A stretch of DNA of 64,000 bases from an uncultured Nitrospira sp. (GCA_946479785.1 CAMLHQ010000003.1:1-64000); one strand, 5' to 3'; positions 15,014 through 23,294 are shown, counted from the stretch's first letter. The notes: generated from the letters alone by a model not told the origin. Numbers and translations are program-made.

Positions 15014-15355
15014 CTACTGCATCATTCCATGCGGGACTTGTCCGCGCAAATCGCGGGCTTTATTCTCGGTTTCGTCGGCGGCGTCCCGCAGTTCTTGGAC
15101 CAACCGCCGTTTCTTCTGCACTCCCGGATCATCCGGACCCAGTTCCCGCGACAGGAGATCGGCTTCGACCTGCCGGCGCTCGGCCATGTCACGAAGAGCC
15201 TGGGCCTGCGTGCGATAATCCCGGGCTTGTTGCGCCGCCTCCTGTTGCGTCGCAGGGACTGGGACAGCAGTCGAATCTGGCAGCCGTTGGTCTCGCGTTG
15301 CGCAACCGGCGATGGTCAAGATCCCTATTGCAATCAGCAATCCTCGGGTGTTCAT
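15014..15355 (-). CDS. Small lipoprotein with coiled coil
   Basis: The 113-residue product has a lipobox (LTIAGC, Cys18) after a short hydrophobic helix, so it should be lipidated in the envelope. The rest (about 35-105) is a charged helix with heptad-like Ala/Leu positions (QQEAAQQARDYRTQAQALRD, RRLVQELRDAADETENKARD). No family is recognised. AGGAGGAACC precedes the ATG. It resembles small periplasmic spacer lipoproteins. Confidence 0.7.
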   Translation of the reverse strand: MNTRGLLIAIGILTIAGCATRDQRLPDSTAVPVPATQQEAAQQARDYRTQAQALRDMAERRQVEADLLSRELGPDDPGVQKKRRLVQELRDAADETENKARDLRGQVPHGMMQ

Positions 15356-15458
15356 GGTTCCTCCTCAATGCGTGTTATTGCGAGTGCATTACATATCTCC
15401 GGTCGTTCTTTTCCTGCCGCTTTTGGGCGGTCCGGGCCTCATTGGTGCACAACTTTCT

Positions 15459-15881
15459 TCAATGTGCGAGGCGTACTGCCGCACGGTCGGCGCGTTCCAG
15501 ACCCGCATCCATGCTGAGACGGCCGGCTCCGTAGCTGGCGACATAGAGGAGACCACCCATGATCGAGAGATTTTTCAGAAAATGGATCATCTGGTTCGGA
15601 TCGGCGTGGGTGTGGAAAATCACCGTTGTCGGAATCAAAAACAGGAACAAGAGTCCGGCCCCGGCTCGCGCCCGGTATCCAAGCAAGAGGGAGAGAGACC
15701 CGGCAAGTTCGACCGTCACCGCGCCCAGATAGAACAGAGTCGTCATCCAGGTCATGCCCATCGACGTCATGTATTGCTGTGTGCCTTGAGGGTCGGCAAT
15801 CTTATTGATTCCTGAAACCAGAAAGATGAGGCCGAGGAGTACGCGACCGATCAGGCTGAGATAGGCGGAGTCGAACAGCAC
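15459..15881 (-). CDS. DoxX family membrane protein
   Basis: The 140-residue protein has four membrane helices. The first carries GRVLLGLIFLVSGINKIADP, typical of DoxX (R-x-x-x-G-x-x-F-x-x-G-x-x-K). Later helices are TLFYLGAVTVELAGSLSLLL, AGLLFLFLIPTTVIFH and KNLSIMGGLLYVASYGAG. Members are linked to respiratory and sulfur metabolism or oxidative stress; no specific reaction can be assigned. AAGGAGG lies ahead of the ATG. The nucleotidyltransferase gene upstream ends 30 bp away on the same strand. Confidence 0.85.
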   Translation of the reverse strand: MLFDSAYLSLIGRVLLGLIFLVSGINKIADPQGTQQYMTSMGMTWMTTLFYLGAVTVELAGSLSLLLGYRARAGAGLLFLFLIPTTVIFHTHADPNQMIHFLKNLSIMGGLLYVASYGAGRLSMDAGLERADRAAVRLAH

Positions 15882-15911
15882 AGTGTCCTCCTTAAGCCTT
15901 GGAGATCCTCC

Positions 15912-16736
15912 TCAGAATTGTTGTTCCTGTTCTTCTCGTTGGAGCACATCGGTCATCTGCTGCGTCTCCTCCCACGTCAACTTTCCACGAGGAAGATGCC
16001 GGGCATCCTCGTATTCGCCACGATCCAAGTGCACGAGGTATTGCGACCAAGAGAGGAGCGTACCCTGGCACACACGGCGGTCTGGAGGCAGGCTTTGCAT
16101 CTCGAGTTCCAATCGTCGCATCATCTCGTGCATGAACCAGCCAGGAATCCGCAGCCGCTGCGCCGGATACACAAAGCCGAACAGAATGACGTGGCTGAAC
16201 AGCACCCGCCAATGCACGTTGAAGCGGGACAGCAGCCTTGCCCAATCCATCATCGGGGCGCGTGCCCGCAGCAAATGCGCGATATCACCTCCGTCGTAGC
16301 GATTGCGTTCCATGACGAACGCCTTCGACCAGAGCATCTCCTCTGCCGGCACGACGTGGACCTCTACGCCCAAAATCTCTGAAGGCACGGCATGTCGAAA
16401 CCACCCGTCATCAACGGTGCACAGGCCATTGCCCGAACTGAAAATCACGTCAATGCTTCGGTCGTCCTTGAAAGCCTTGCCGAGCCAGTGGGCAAACCGC
16501 CATTCGGTTTGAAAGCCGCACTCGGCGAGTTGCTGCATGAGTTGCAGACGGTTGGCCGGACGGACGAAGAGATCGAGGTCCTTTGTGCGACGGACCATTC
16601 CCGTATAGGTTTCCAGTCCGAATGCCCCACCGACCAGAAAGGGAATGCCAGCGTTCCGCAGGCACGTCAACCCCTCGTGATAGACTTCATGCGCAGGATC
16701 TTCGGGTACCCCGTTTGATTGCATCACGTCCCTCAC
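15912..16736 (-). CDS. Nucleotidyltransferase-like protein
   Basis: The 274-residue protein has a minimal nucleotidyltransferase motif near residues 35-57: FLVGGAFGLETYTGMVRRTKD followed by LDLFV, where GG-x(11-13)-D-x-D supplies the metal aspartates. A later IDVIFSSGN could provide the third Asp. The C-terminal half is alpha-helical without a known domain. The start ATG at 16736 overlaps the metallophosphoesterase stop by 4 nt (ATGA), so the two are translationally coupled. The substrate is unknown; an aminoglycoside- or MNT-type role is possible but unproven. Confidence 0.7.
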   Translation of the reverse strand: MRDVMQSNGVPEDPAHEVYHEGLTCLRNAGIPFLVGGAFGLETYTGMVRRTKDLDLFVRPANRLQLMQQLAECGFQTEWRFAHWLGKAFKDDRSIDVIFSSGNGLCTVDDGWFRHAVPSEILGVEVHVVPAEEMLWSKAFVMERNRYDGGDIAHLLRARAPMMDWARLLSRFNVHWRVLFSHVILFGFVYPAQRLRIPGWFMHEMMRRLELEMQSLPPDRRVCQGTLLSWSQYLVHLDRGEYEDARHLPRGKLTWEETQQMTDVLQREEQEQQF

Positions 16737-17506
16737 GACGAACCGACCGCCGCAGAAACGGACGGCAAATCGACGAACCGGACGGCGCGGCGGCCGGAAA
16801 ACTCTTTCCGCAACAGCGGCAAGGCCACGTTGTACACCGGCGTTCCTCCGAAGGTCTTGCCTTCGAGCGTGCCGTTGTGCGCATGCCCATGGAACAAGGC
16901 GGTTGCAGCGTAGCGATTGACCGGTTCTTCCAAGCGGCTCGACCCCAGGAAGGGAAAAATCTCCGCGGGTTCTCCGCGGACCGTTTCGAGAATCGGCGCA
17001 TAGTGCATCAGCACCACCTTTGACCGCGTGCGGAGCTTGGCAAGCGCAGACTCCAGCTTCACCGTTTCCTCAACCGACTCACGGGCAAACTGCTTCAATG
17101 CCGACTCTCCCCACGGTTGCAGCGCCCGTTCTCCGAATCCGCCGCAAAAACCTTTAACGCCGGCGAATCCGATCCCCAGCACTTCCACCACGGTTCCATC
17201 CAGCACCGTGACCCCCCCATCGGCAAAAATGCGCGCGACCTCCTCCTGCTTCCCGCACTCATACTCGTGATTACCCAGGACCGCCAGAATCGGCAACGGC
17301 CGGACATGAGCCAACTGATCCATCAACAGCCGGGCTTCATCCGGCTTGCCGTAGTCCGTCAAATCCCCGCAAAGGAGCAGCACGTCCGCTTCATCCGAAA
17401 GGTCATGGAACAGAATACGCAGGTCCTCGGTCGACGTGCGGGGACAATGTAAGTCGCCCACGGCAGCTACCCGCACAGTCCCTGCTTCCCGTTCCTTCAC
17501 CGCCAC
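16733..17506 (-). CDS. Metallophosphoesterase
   Basis: The 257-residue protein has the calcineurin-like phosphoesterase motifs in order: VGDLHC (D-x-H), LLLCGDLTDYG (GD-x-x-D), LGNHEYECG (GNHE), LMHYAP and a final FHGHAHNG (GH-x-H). All metal ligands are present. It is probably a cytosolic phosphatase or phosphodiesterase. It overlaps the nucleotidyltransferase gene by 4 nt. The degraded thioredoxin-reductase-like frame lies directly upstream and overlaps its start. Confidence 0.88.
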   Translation of the reverse strand: MAVKEREAGTVRVAAVGDLHCPRTSTEDLRILFHDLSDEADVLLLCGDLTDYGKPDEARLLMDQLAHVRPLPILAVLGNHEYECGKQEEVARIFADGGVTVLDGTVVEVLGIGFAGVKGFCGGFGERALQPWGESALKQFARESVEETVKLESALAKLRTRSKVVLMHYAPILETVRGEPAEIFPFLGSSRLEEPVNRYAATALFHGHAHNGTLEGKTFGGTPVYNVALPLLRKEFSGRRAVRFVDLPSVSAAVGSS

Positions 17507-17903
17507 CCTTCCATTTCACTCGACGCTCCGGCTACCCAGGCCTCGTTGGTCCCGATCCGCGGAAGCCTGTGGCACTGCAAACTTTCATCGAACAAATCGC
17601 GATCGATTGCTTGTCCCGCCGTCGCACCTTGCCCGGCCGCGATGATCATCTCCGCCGGGCGGGATCTTATGTAGGGGCCGAATCGACGGACGTGTGCCCT
17701 GCCGCGATCCAACAGCGACTGGCCGCTCAATCCGTCCGGAAATCCCAGACAATTCTCGACGACCGATTCCCAGATGGTCATGCTGTGTCCCGCGTCGAGC
17801 AGCAGTGTGCGCCTGCGGCTCCGTTCGAGATAGACTGCCACAGACAATCCCGCTCAACCTCGCCGACAATGACGGCATCCCAGAGTTCGCGACCCTCGCT
17901 CAC
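17497..17903 (-). pseudogene. Relic of thioredoxin-reductase-like FAD oxidoreductase
   Basis: A GTG at 17903 overlaps the BON gene stop (GTGA) and reads GRELWDAVIVG, the start of a FAD/NAD(P)-binding oxidoreductase. One base is then missing (GGCG-AGGT instead of GGCGGAGGT) and a TGA stands where the Pro of GGGPAGL is expected. In the next frame the sequence resumes as AGLSVAVYLERSRRRTLLLD, then VENCLGFPDGLSGQSLLDRG and RAHVRRFG, clear thioredoxin-reductase-like sequence. Only about 70 such residues remain, followed by about 50 unplaced residues ending at 17497. A full protein would be about 300 residues, so most of the gene is gone. Confidence 0.75.
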
Positions 17904-18226
17904 TCGCTTAACTTTCCGGTGTTCATCGGTTCATCTTGGATTCGGAGAGTATTGTTCACGCTCGTAACGCCTTTCACTTGGCGCGACAATTCCTCCGCTC
18001 TCCTTCGCTGCTGAGCAGAAGCCACTACGCCACTGAGAATCACGACGCCACGATCGCTTGCGACCTTCACCAGGGTGAAGTTGGAAGTCCGGTCACCGGT
18101 GAGTTTGGCCTGCACCGCAGCTGAAATCGACGCGTCGCTTATGGCCTGTTGCGCCCCCTGCCTGTCGGTCGATTCACACCCGGCAAGCACAACGGCGGTC
18201 AACAACGCTACGATGAACCGTACCAT
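17900..18226 (-). CDS. BON domain lipoprotein
   Basis: The 108-residue protein has a lipobox (VVLAGC, Cys16). It carries a BON domain at about 30-98: DASISAAVQAKLTGDR, LVKVASDRGVVILSGVVAS and a closing VKGVTSVNNTLRI. BON domains bind phospholipid membranes and are common in osmotic-shock proteins such as OsmY. It lies 27 bp after the YtxH-like gene and is probably on the same sigma-54 transcript from P7. Confidence 0.85.
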   Translation of the reverse strand: MVRFIVALLTAVVLAGCESTDRQGAQQAISDASISAAVQAKLTGDRTSNFTLVKVASDRGVVILSGVVASAQQRRRAEELSRQVKGVTSVNNTLRIQDEPMNTGKLSE

Positions 18227-18253
18227 GGAGCCCCGCGAGCCTCTGTCGTTGGG

Positions 18254-18583
18254 TCAGGAGCGATGCTCTCTTCCCTCGCCGCGAAGCGCGTCTTTTCCGG
18301 TCTGTGCATATTCCCTGGCAGAGCGACCGGCCTCTTGTACGGCTTCCTGGCCCTTGTCGTAATACTCTCTGCCTCGTTCCACCGCGGTATCCCAGGCTGC
18401 TCTGCCTCGTTCCATCGCTTCGTCTTTCGCCCGCGACGCATAATTCCGCAGCATGCCCCGCAACTCGGTTCCCGTTTGCGGCGCAAAGAGCAAAGCCACT
18501 CCGGCACCGATGAGGGCGCCGGCGACGAAGGCCGACCAACCCATGGCATCCTCTTCGTAGTACTCGTATTCTCCATTGCGCAT
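18254..18583 (-). CDS. YtxH domain protein
   Basis: The 109-residue protein has one hydrophobic helix with AFVAGALIGAGVALLFAPQTG followed by TELR, the hallmark of YtxH-like proteins, after a Tyr/Glu-rich N-terminus (MRNGEYEYYEEDAM). The rest is an amphipathic helix with Glu/Arg/Ala repeats (AKDEAMERGRAAWDTAVERG). YtxH proteins are induced in general stress; the biochemical role is unknown. The ATG at 18583 follows AAGGAGGGG. It is the first gene downstream of promoter P7. Confidence 0.85.
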   Translation of the reverse strand: MRNGEYEYYEEDAMGWSAFVAGALIGAGVALLFAPQTGTELRGMLRNYASRAKDEAMERGRAAWDTAVERGREYYDKGQEAVQEAGRSAREYAQTGKDALRGEGREHRS

Positions 18584-18653
18584 TGGCACCCCTCCTTTTT
18601 GGGTAAAGAAATGATTGTACAAACCGATTCTCTCGGCACGTTCTTTCATGGAG

Positions 18654-18669
18654 TGCAATCTGTGGACCG
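18654..18669 (-). promoter_or_regulatory. Predicted sigma-54 promoter P7
   Basis: Read on the minus strand the element is CGGTCCA-CAGA-TTGCA, with exact GG-N10-GC spacing and TTGCA. The predicted start is about 18643, 60 nt before the YtxH ATG. The GG is 100 bp from the midpoint of paired site U5. Confidence 0.7.
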
Positions 18670-18752
18670 CTGTTGAAGCCCCATCTCTAAGCAATTTCAA
18701 GAAATTTTTCATCGGGTAGCCGGGCCAGAATGCCGCAGGGGCGGATTTCGGC

Positions 18753-18784
18753 GACAGCATGTCCCCCTACCAGGACAGAATGTC
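18753..18784. promoter_or_regulatory. Paired activator site U5 (GACA-N3-TGTC)
   Basis: There are two exact copies: GACA-GCA-TGTC at 18753-18763 and GACA-GAA-TGTC at 18774-18784 (the latter extended GGACA-GAA-TGTCC). Centres are 21 bp apart, two helical turns. They lie in the divergent region between the YtxH gene and the ABC exporter. Promoter P7 is on the minus side; no sigma-54 element was found on the ABC side. Confidence 0.75.
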
Positions 18785-18896
18785 CGCCATATTCGGGGCC
18801 GCTATGGACCCTGGCGAGAATCGTTTCAAAACATTTACATCATTTTTACTTCGTGTTTTCCTACTTCGATTGCGCCTTCTCATCTCGCCGATTAGG

Positions 18897-20756
18897 ATGC
18901 ACCGTCAATCATCGTCGACCGAACCGAACCAATTCATGTCATCACCGAATCAGATTCATCCCGTGGAGAACCGCCGCTCCACCTTCAGTCTTCTACGTCA
19001 CACGTGGAGCGTCATCGCTCCATTCAGGTGGCAATTAGCTTGTCTCTGCTTCGTGCTGCTGCTGTCGATTCCGTTGAACCTCCTGACGCCGTTGCCGCTT
19101 ACCTTGGCGATTGATAGCGTCGTCGGCACGCGCCCGCTCCCGCCCCTACTACAGGCCTGGGTTCCATCGGACGTACGTTCCTCGACGGCGGCTTTGATGA
19201 TTGTCGTCTCTGCCGCATACATCGGCATCGCGCTGTGCATTCACCTTCAGACGATGGTGCTCTGGATCCTTTCGTCATACACCGGAGAACGGCTGATCTA
19301 TGCCTTTCGCAGCCAGCTGTTCGAGCATCTTCAGCGGATCTGCTGGTCGTACCATGAAGCCCATGGTCCGACCGATTCCGTCTACCGCATCCAACATGAC
19401 GCCGCCTCGGTGAAGCAAATTCCAATCGACGCGTTGCTGCCATTTTTACGGGCCTGCTGTCTGCTGGCCGGGCTGGCCACCTTGATGCTCGTCATTGACC
19501 GGGAATTCGCGCTGGTCGGTCTGGCAATGCTCCCGATCTTGTATTGGCTCACACACCGCTGCGGCCGCCGTCTTCGACGACAATGGTCCGACATCAAGTC
19601 TATCGAAACCGCCACGGTGACCTGTGCGCAGGAAGTGTTTGGCGCATCCCGTCTCGTCAAAGCATTCGGCCGCGAAGAGCACGAACAGCAACGCTTTCTG
19701 CGCCACGCGATGAACTGGGTCAGGCAACACAATGCTCTCGCCTCCATCAGCGGTGGATTCGATTTCAAGTTCGGGATGACCGTGACAATCGGCACTGCGA
19801 TTGCGTTGTTCGTCGGCATCAACCATGTGAAGTCAGGCCGCTTGTCGATAGGAGACTTGCTGTTACTCATGGCCTATATGGCGCAGCTTGCAGGTCCGCT
19901 GGAAACCGCCGCGAAAAAGCTGGCTGAGCTACAATCTCACCTCGTGGGGTTTCGGCGGGCGCTCGCCATCCTTGAAACTCCTCCTGTGATCATCGATAAA
20001 CCCAGCTCGCTTCCTCTTGTAAAGGCACAAGGACATGTGGCATTTCGCGGCGTGTCCTTCGCCTATCCGTCTGCCCCGGCCGTGCTCAGGGACGTCTCGT
20101 TTCATATCCCGGCCGGCACTAGAGTGGGCATCGTTGGGCCCAGCGGCGCCGGTAAATCCACGCTGGTCAATCTGCTGACCCGCTTCCTGGATCCGAGCGC
20201 AGGCGCCGTGCTGCTCGACGGTCGCGATGTGCGCGACTATCGTTTGACGGACCTGCGCAATCAGTTTGCCATCGTGCCGCAAGATCCACAGCTGTTCTCA
20301 ACGAGCATCGCGGAGAACATCCGCTATGGAAACTTACAGGCGACCGCCGAGCAGATCGAGGCCGCAGCCGAGGCAGCGCATGCCGATCGTTTCATCAAAT
20401 CGATGCCGCAGGGATATAACACTCCAGTGGGAGAGCGAGGTTCACGTTTGTCCGGAGGAGAACGCCAACGAATTGCGTTGGCCCGCGCGTTTTTGCGCAA
20501 TGCCCCCATCGTGATCCTGGATGAACCGACCAGCGCGCTAGACGCGAGAACGGAAATGGATCTGATCCAGGTGATGGAGCGGCTGACCGCAGGCCGCACC
20601 ACCTTTATGATCGCGCACCGCACGAACACATTGCGGCATTGCGATCTTCAACTCGTGCTCCGCGAGGGACGCGTGTGCTTGCAGGCGCCGCCCTTACTGC
20701 GCGAACCCGTTCCGAACGAATTAGGTCCTATGCCGGAACCCGTTCTATCTATATAG
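18897..20756 (+). CDS. ABC exporter (fused permease and ATPase)
   Basis: From the ATG at 18897 the protein has 619 residues. An exporter membrane domain at about 30-350 has six helices (such as LACLCFVLLLSIPLNLLTPL and AALMIVVSAAYIGIALCI). The ATPase follows at about 380-600, with Walker A GPSGAGKST, VPQDPQLFSTSIAENI (Q-loop), signature LSGGERQRIALARA, Walker B IVILDEPTSALD and switch MIAHR. The type is a homodimeric MsbA/lipid or drug exporter; the substrate is unknown. The frame is open to an ATG at 18759, but that would place coding sequence over site U5. An ATG at 18936 is a third option; none has a clear Shine-Dalgarno. Confidence 0.85.
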   Translation: MHRQSSSTEPNQFMSSPNQIHPVENRRSTFSLLRHTWSVIAPFRWQLACLCFVLLLSIPLNLLTPLPLTLAIDSVVGTRPLPPLLQAWVPSDVRSSTAALMIVVSAAYIGIALCIHLQTMVLWILSSYTGERLIYAFRSQLFEHLQRICWSYHEAHGPTDSVYRIQHDAASVKQIPIDALLPFLRACCLLAGLATLMLVIDREFALVGLAMLPILYWLTHRCGRRLRRQWSDIKSIETATVTCAQEVFGASRLVKAFGREEHEQQRFLRHAMNWVRQHNALASISGGFDFKFGMTVTIGTAIALFVGINHVKSGRLSIGDLLLLMAYMAQLAGPLETAAKKLAELQSHLVGFRRALAILETPPVIIDKPSSLPLVKAQGHVAFRGVSFAYPSAPAVLRDVSFHIPAGTRVGIVGPSGAGKSTLVNLLTRFLDPSAGAVLLDGRDVRDYRLTDLRNQFAIVPQDPQLFSTSIAENIRYGNLQATAEQIEAAAEAAHADRFIKSMPQGYNTPVGERGSRLSGGERQRIALARAFLRNAPIVILDEPTSALDARTEMDLIQVMERLTAGRTTFMIAHRTNTLRHCDLQLVLREGRVCLQAPPLLREPVPNELGPMPEPVLSI

Positions 20757-20759
20757 CCG

Positions 20760-21092
20760 TCAGGCCGCCATCGGATCGGAAGACGCGGCGACTTGTCTTT
20801 CCGCTTCGAGCCAATGTTCGAGATCGTGGCCATGCTTGAACCCGCCGGCTTGGAAGAGCCAATAGGCACGTTCCTGAATTCTTACGACCATCTGCGGATC
20901 TCGTTCGCCGTTCGGCATGAGCTCAGATGCTTCCCTTAGGTTTTGGTCATCCGAAGCGCCGGCGGACTTGGGCGGATCTTCAGAAGACTCTTCCGGTTTA
21001 CTCCTCTTGAAAATCGCTTTGCGCTTGCCGCTCTTGCTGCGCGACGACTCTTGTGATTCGCTCGCTTGAGTTGTGCTCTCCTGATTGGTCAT
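20760..21092 (-). CDS. DUF2934 domain protein
   Basis: The 110-residue protein has a Ser/Lys/Glu-rich disordered N-terminus (about 1-60) and a C-terminal DUF2934 motif, RIQERAYWLFQAGGFKHGHD followed by LEHWLEAERQV. The family is common in Nitrospirota and soil bacteria and has no known function. It converges on the ABC exporter gene with 3 bp between the stops. Confidence 0.85.
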   Translation of the reverse strand: MTNQESTTQASESQESSRSKSGKRKAIFKRSKPEESSEDPPKSAGASDDQNLREASELMPNGERDPQMVVRIQERAYWLFQAGGFKHGHDLEHWLEAERQVAASSDPMAA

Positions 21093-21639
21093 TGTCTGCC
21101 CCCGCTCTCCGATGAGTGATTAGTTAATGTGACTGGTCCTATCCGCGCCCCGTGATCGAGTGACGACCTGTATCCAGCTTGAAGAGCGGCCGACGATCCG
21201 AGCCCGCCCCTTCTACACGATTCTCTGCTCGCCTTTTTGCTGCGACGGTTCGCCCTTTCCACAAAGGCCATCGTTCGGCGGCGGGCAGGGCTCGTGTATA
21301 GGCTCGCAAAAGTTAGACTGTGCCGATATCCGCTGCTCCTGTGAAAAACCCTGAATTTGGACGGAGACATAGATCCACTCGCGCTCGGGATGAGGTAGTT
21401 ATTTCCCGCCGTGGCCCCAAACTATATATCGACAGCCTAGGTGAATGGCGACTGGGGATACCCCCAGTGTTGCAACTTCATGCAACATGGGATGTATTTA
21501 ATCTAACTGCCTTTTGTCCTGCGACTTCATTCACGGATGACCTCGCCGTTAGGTCGATTGAGCTGATGAAAGAAGACCGGAATTGCAACGATGGCAGTCA
21601 TCATGGTACGGTGAATGACTTCACGAGGGGCAAGGGGTA
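21093..21639. other. 547-bp gap with two adjacent inverted repeats
   Basis: No gene is supported here. Two inverted repeats lie end to end: ACTGGGG-ATAC-CCCCAGT at 21451-21468, and TGTTGCA-ACTTCA-TGCAACA at 21468-21487. An open frame on the plus strand (21320-21640) crosses them but has no Shine-Dalgarno and no family character. The repeats lie about 150-190 bp upstream of the metal-efflux operon and could be operators or a structured leader. No sigma-54 element was found. Confidence 0.5.
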
Positions 21640-21957
21640 ATGGTTCGAAGATTCAAACAGCTTTTTCTTATCGTTCTGGTGGTCCTGTTCACCGTTCAGT
21701 TTGTGGGAACGGCGTGTGCTGACCGCCTGGTCGAATGGTCCAACCTCCCGCTTGATGCGCGTGGCCACATCCCGGGGGGAACGGACGGACAGACCGAGAC
21801 AGATGGGAATCAAGGAGAAGCCGAGTCGGAAATTACTATTGCTCAGGTCACCGGATTTCACATACTCCCCAGCATGCGATCCTCGTTCGCCGACAGTTGC
21901 TCCTGCCCTCGGAAAGCCTTCGACTCGGATTTGTTTCGACCTCCTACACTCTCCTAG
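21640..21957 (+). CDS. Small secreted protein ahead of efflux operon
   Basis: The 105-residue frame starts at an ATG preceded by GGGGCAAGGGG and has a clear signal peptide (FKQLFLIVLVVLFTVQFVGTA, cut near ACA-DR). The mature part is short and polar, with IPGGTDGQTETDGNQGEAES. The family is not recognised. Its position ahead of TolC, adaptor and RND genes resembles small periplasmic accessory proteins in metal-efflux operons, which is inference from context. The C-terminus may be non-native, since the last 35 residues are Ser/Cys/Phe-rich without pattern. Confidence 0.55.
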   Translation: MVRRFKQLFLIVLVVLFTVQFVGTACADRLVEWSNLPLDARGHIPGGTDGQTETDGNQGEAESEITIAQVTGFHILPSMRSSFADSCSCPRKAFDSDLFRPPTLS

Positions 21958-22034
21958 CCTCGCGACAACCGTTCATTTTTGCGCATCTCGTCTGCACCTG
22001 TGCTTCCGATTGTGGGACACAAGGGAGGCTTGCT

Positions 22035-23294
22035 ATGAGACTCTGGTCACCCCTGGTCATGCTCAATGGTTTGACGGTCCTCTTATTTCAAGTCGCGTGG
22101 GCGGAGCCCAGTCTCAAGACCTACACGCTTCCCGATATCATCGGGCTGGCAATCGAACAAAATCCTGTCGTCGCGGGTGCAAGGGCTGTCATTGATCAGA
22201 ATACTGGTCAGCGCACGGCAGCCGGTGCCTACCCCAATCCGACGATTAAAGGCGACGGCGGACGCGGGTTTTTGAAAGACGCCGGTCCGCTCACAGCCGA
22301 GATCCCCAGATCGGCCACCGAGTACATGGCTGGTTTCAGTCAGCCGATTGAATGGCCGGCCAAACGAGCTGCCCGGCAAAGTGCCGCGGACGCAGGGCTG
22401 GCCGGCGCGTCTGTCGGACTGATCGAAACCCGGTTGAATCTCACGACGGACGTGAAAGTCGCTTTTTACGATCTGCTGCTAGCGCTTCGAGACTTCGAAC
22501 TGGCGAAGAACAATTTGGGAACTGTCGAAGACGTGCGCCGCATCGTCGGCGTACGGGTACGGCTCGGCGAAGCGCCCCAGTTCGAATTGATCAAGGCGGA
22601 AGTGGAGGTGTTGAAGGCGAATCAGGCGGTCACACGATCGGAAAATACTGTACGCGTCAATCGCGTTATCCTTTCTACATTGACCGGCGGCGCACTGGGT
22701 CCTAGCTTCGATGTCACCGGCGAATTTCTGGTCTATCCAGTTGGACTGGCCCTTGACCGTCTAACGACGCGGGCGATGGAAGAGCACCCCTCCATTCAGC
22801 GCCTAGCTCGGTCGATAGAACAAGCGGACCGGACCGTCGAATTCGAACGCCAGGCTCGTGTACCAAACGTAAACTTTAACACGAGCTATACAAGGGAATA
22901 TGGTCGCGAAGGCTTCGATGTTGGAGTCAGCGTCCCGACACCGATTTGGTACCAGCGGCAGGGAGAAATTGCCGGTTCGCTGGGCGTGAAGCGAAAAGAA
23001 GAAGCGGAATTGCTGCGGATGCGCAACGAGCTGTTGAGACAAATCAATCAGCACTATCAAGAGGCCCAGACCACCGCCAAATTGATTGAGGTATTGGAGA
23101 AGGGATTGCTCCGGCAGGCGGAGGAGGCACTGAGGATCGCCAAATTCAGCTTCCAGCAGGGTGCCGCCAGCCTTCTTGACGTGTTAGACGCGCAGCGGGT
23201 CCAGCGGCAGATTTTGTTCGATTATGCGCAGGCCCGCTACGAGTTATCCGTCGCGCTGGCCCGCTTGGAACGGGCGGTCGGAGGGCTCTTGTGA
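22035..23294 (+). CDS. TolC-family outer membrane efflux protein
   Basis: The 419-residue protein has a signal peptide (about 1-22, ending VAWA-EP) and two repeats of the outer-membrane efflux protein domain: LPDIIGLAIEQNPVVAGARA at the first, and TTRAMEEHPSIQRLARSIEQ at the second, each followed by long helices and beta segments (NPTIKGDGGRGF, VNFNTSYTREYGREGFDVGV). It ends with the typical SLLDVLDAQRVQRQILFDYA. It is the outer-membrane channel of the tripartite pump encoded with the next two genes. The ATG at 22035 follows GGGAGG. Its stop overlaps the adaptor GTG by 4 nt. Confidence 0.88.
   Translation: MRLWSPLVMLNGLTVLLFQVAWAEPSLKTYTLPDIIGLAIEQNPVVAGARAVIDQNTGQRTAAGAYPNPTIKGDGGRGFLKDAGPLTAEIPRSATEYMAGFSQPIEWPAKRAARQSAADAGLAGASVGLIETRLNLTTDVKVAFYDLLLALRDFELAKNNLGTVEDVRRIVGVRVRLGEAPQFELIKAEVEVLKANQAVTRSENTVRVNRVILSTLTGGALGPSFDVTGEFLVYPVGLALDRLTTRAMEEHPSIQRLARSIEQADRTVEFERQARVPNVNFNTSYTREYGREGFDVGVSVPTPIWYQRQGEIAGSLGVKRKEEAELLRMRNELLRQINQHYQEAQTTAKLIEVLEKGLLRQAEEALRIAKFSFQQGAASLLDVLDAQRVQRQILFDYAQARYELSVALARLERAVGGLL

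Noticed and set aside
18759..18897. Upstream start of the ABC exporter at 18759
   Set aside because: It would make site U5 coding and adds a stretch without ABC exporter similarity.
21320..21640. 106-residue open frame on the plus strand in the gap before the efflux operon
   Set aside because: No ribosome-binding site or recognisable domain; it runs through two inverted repeats.
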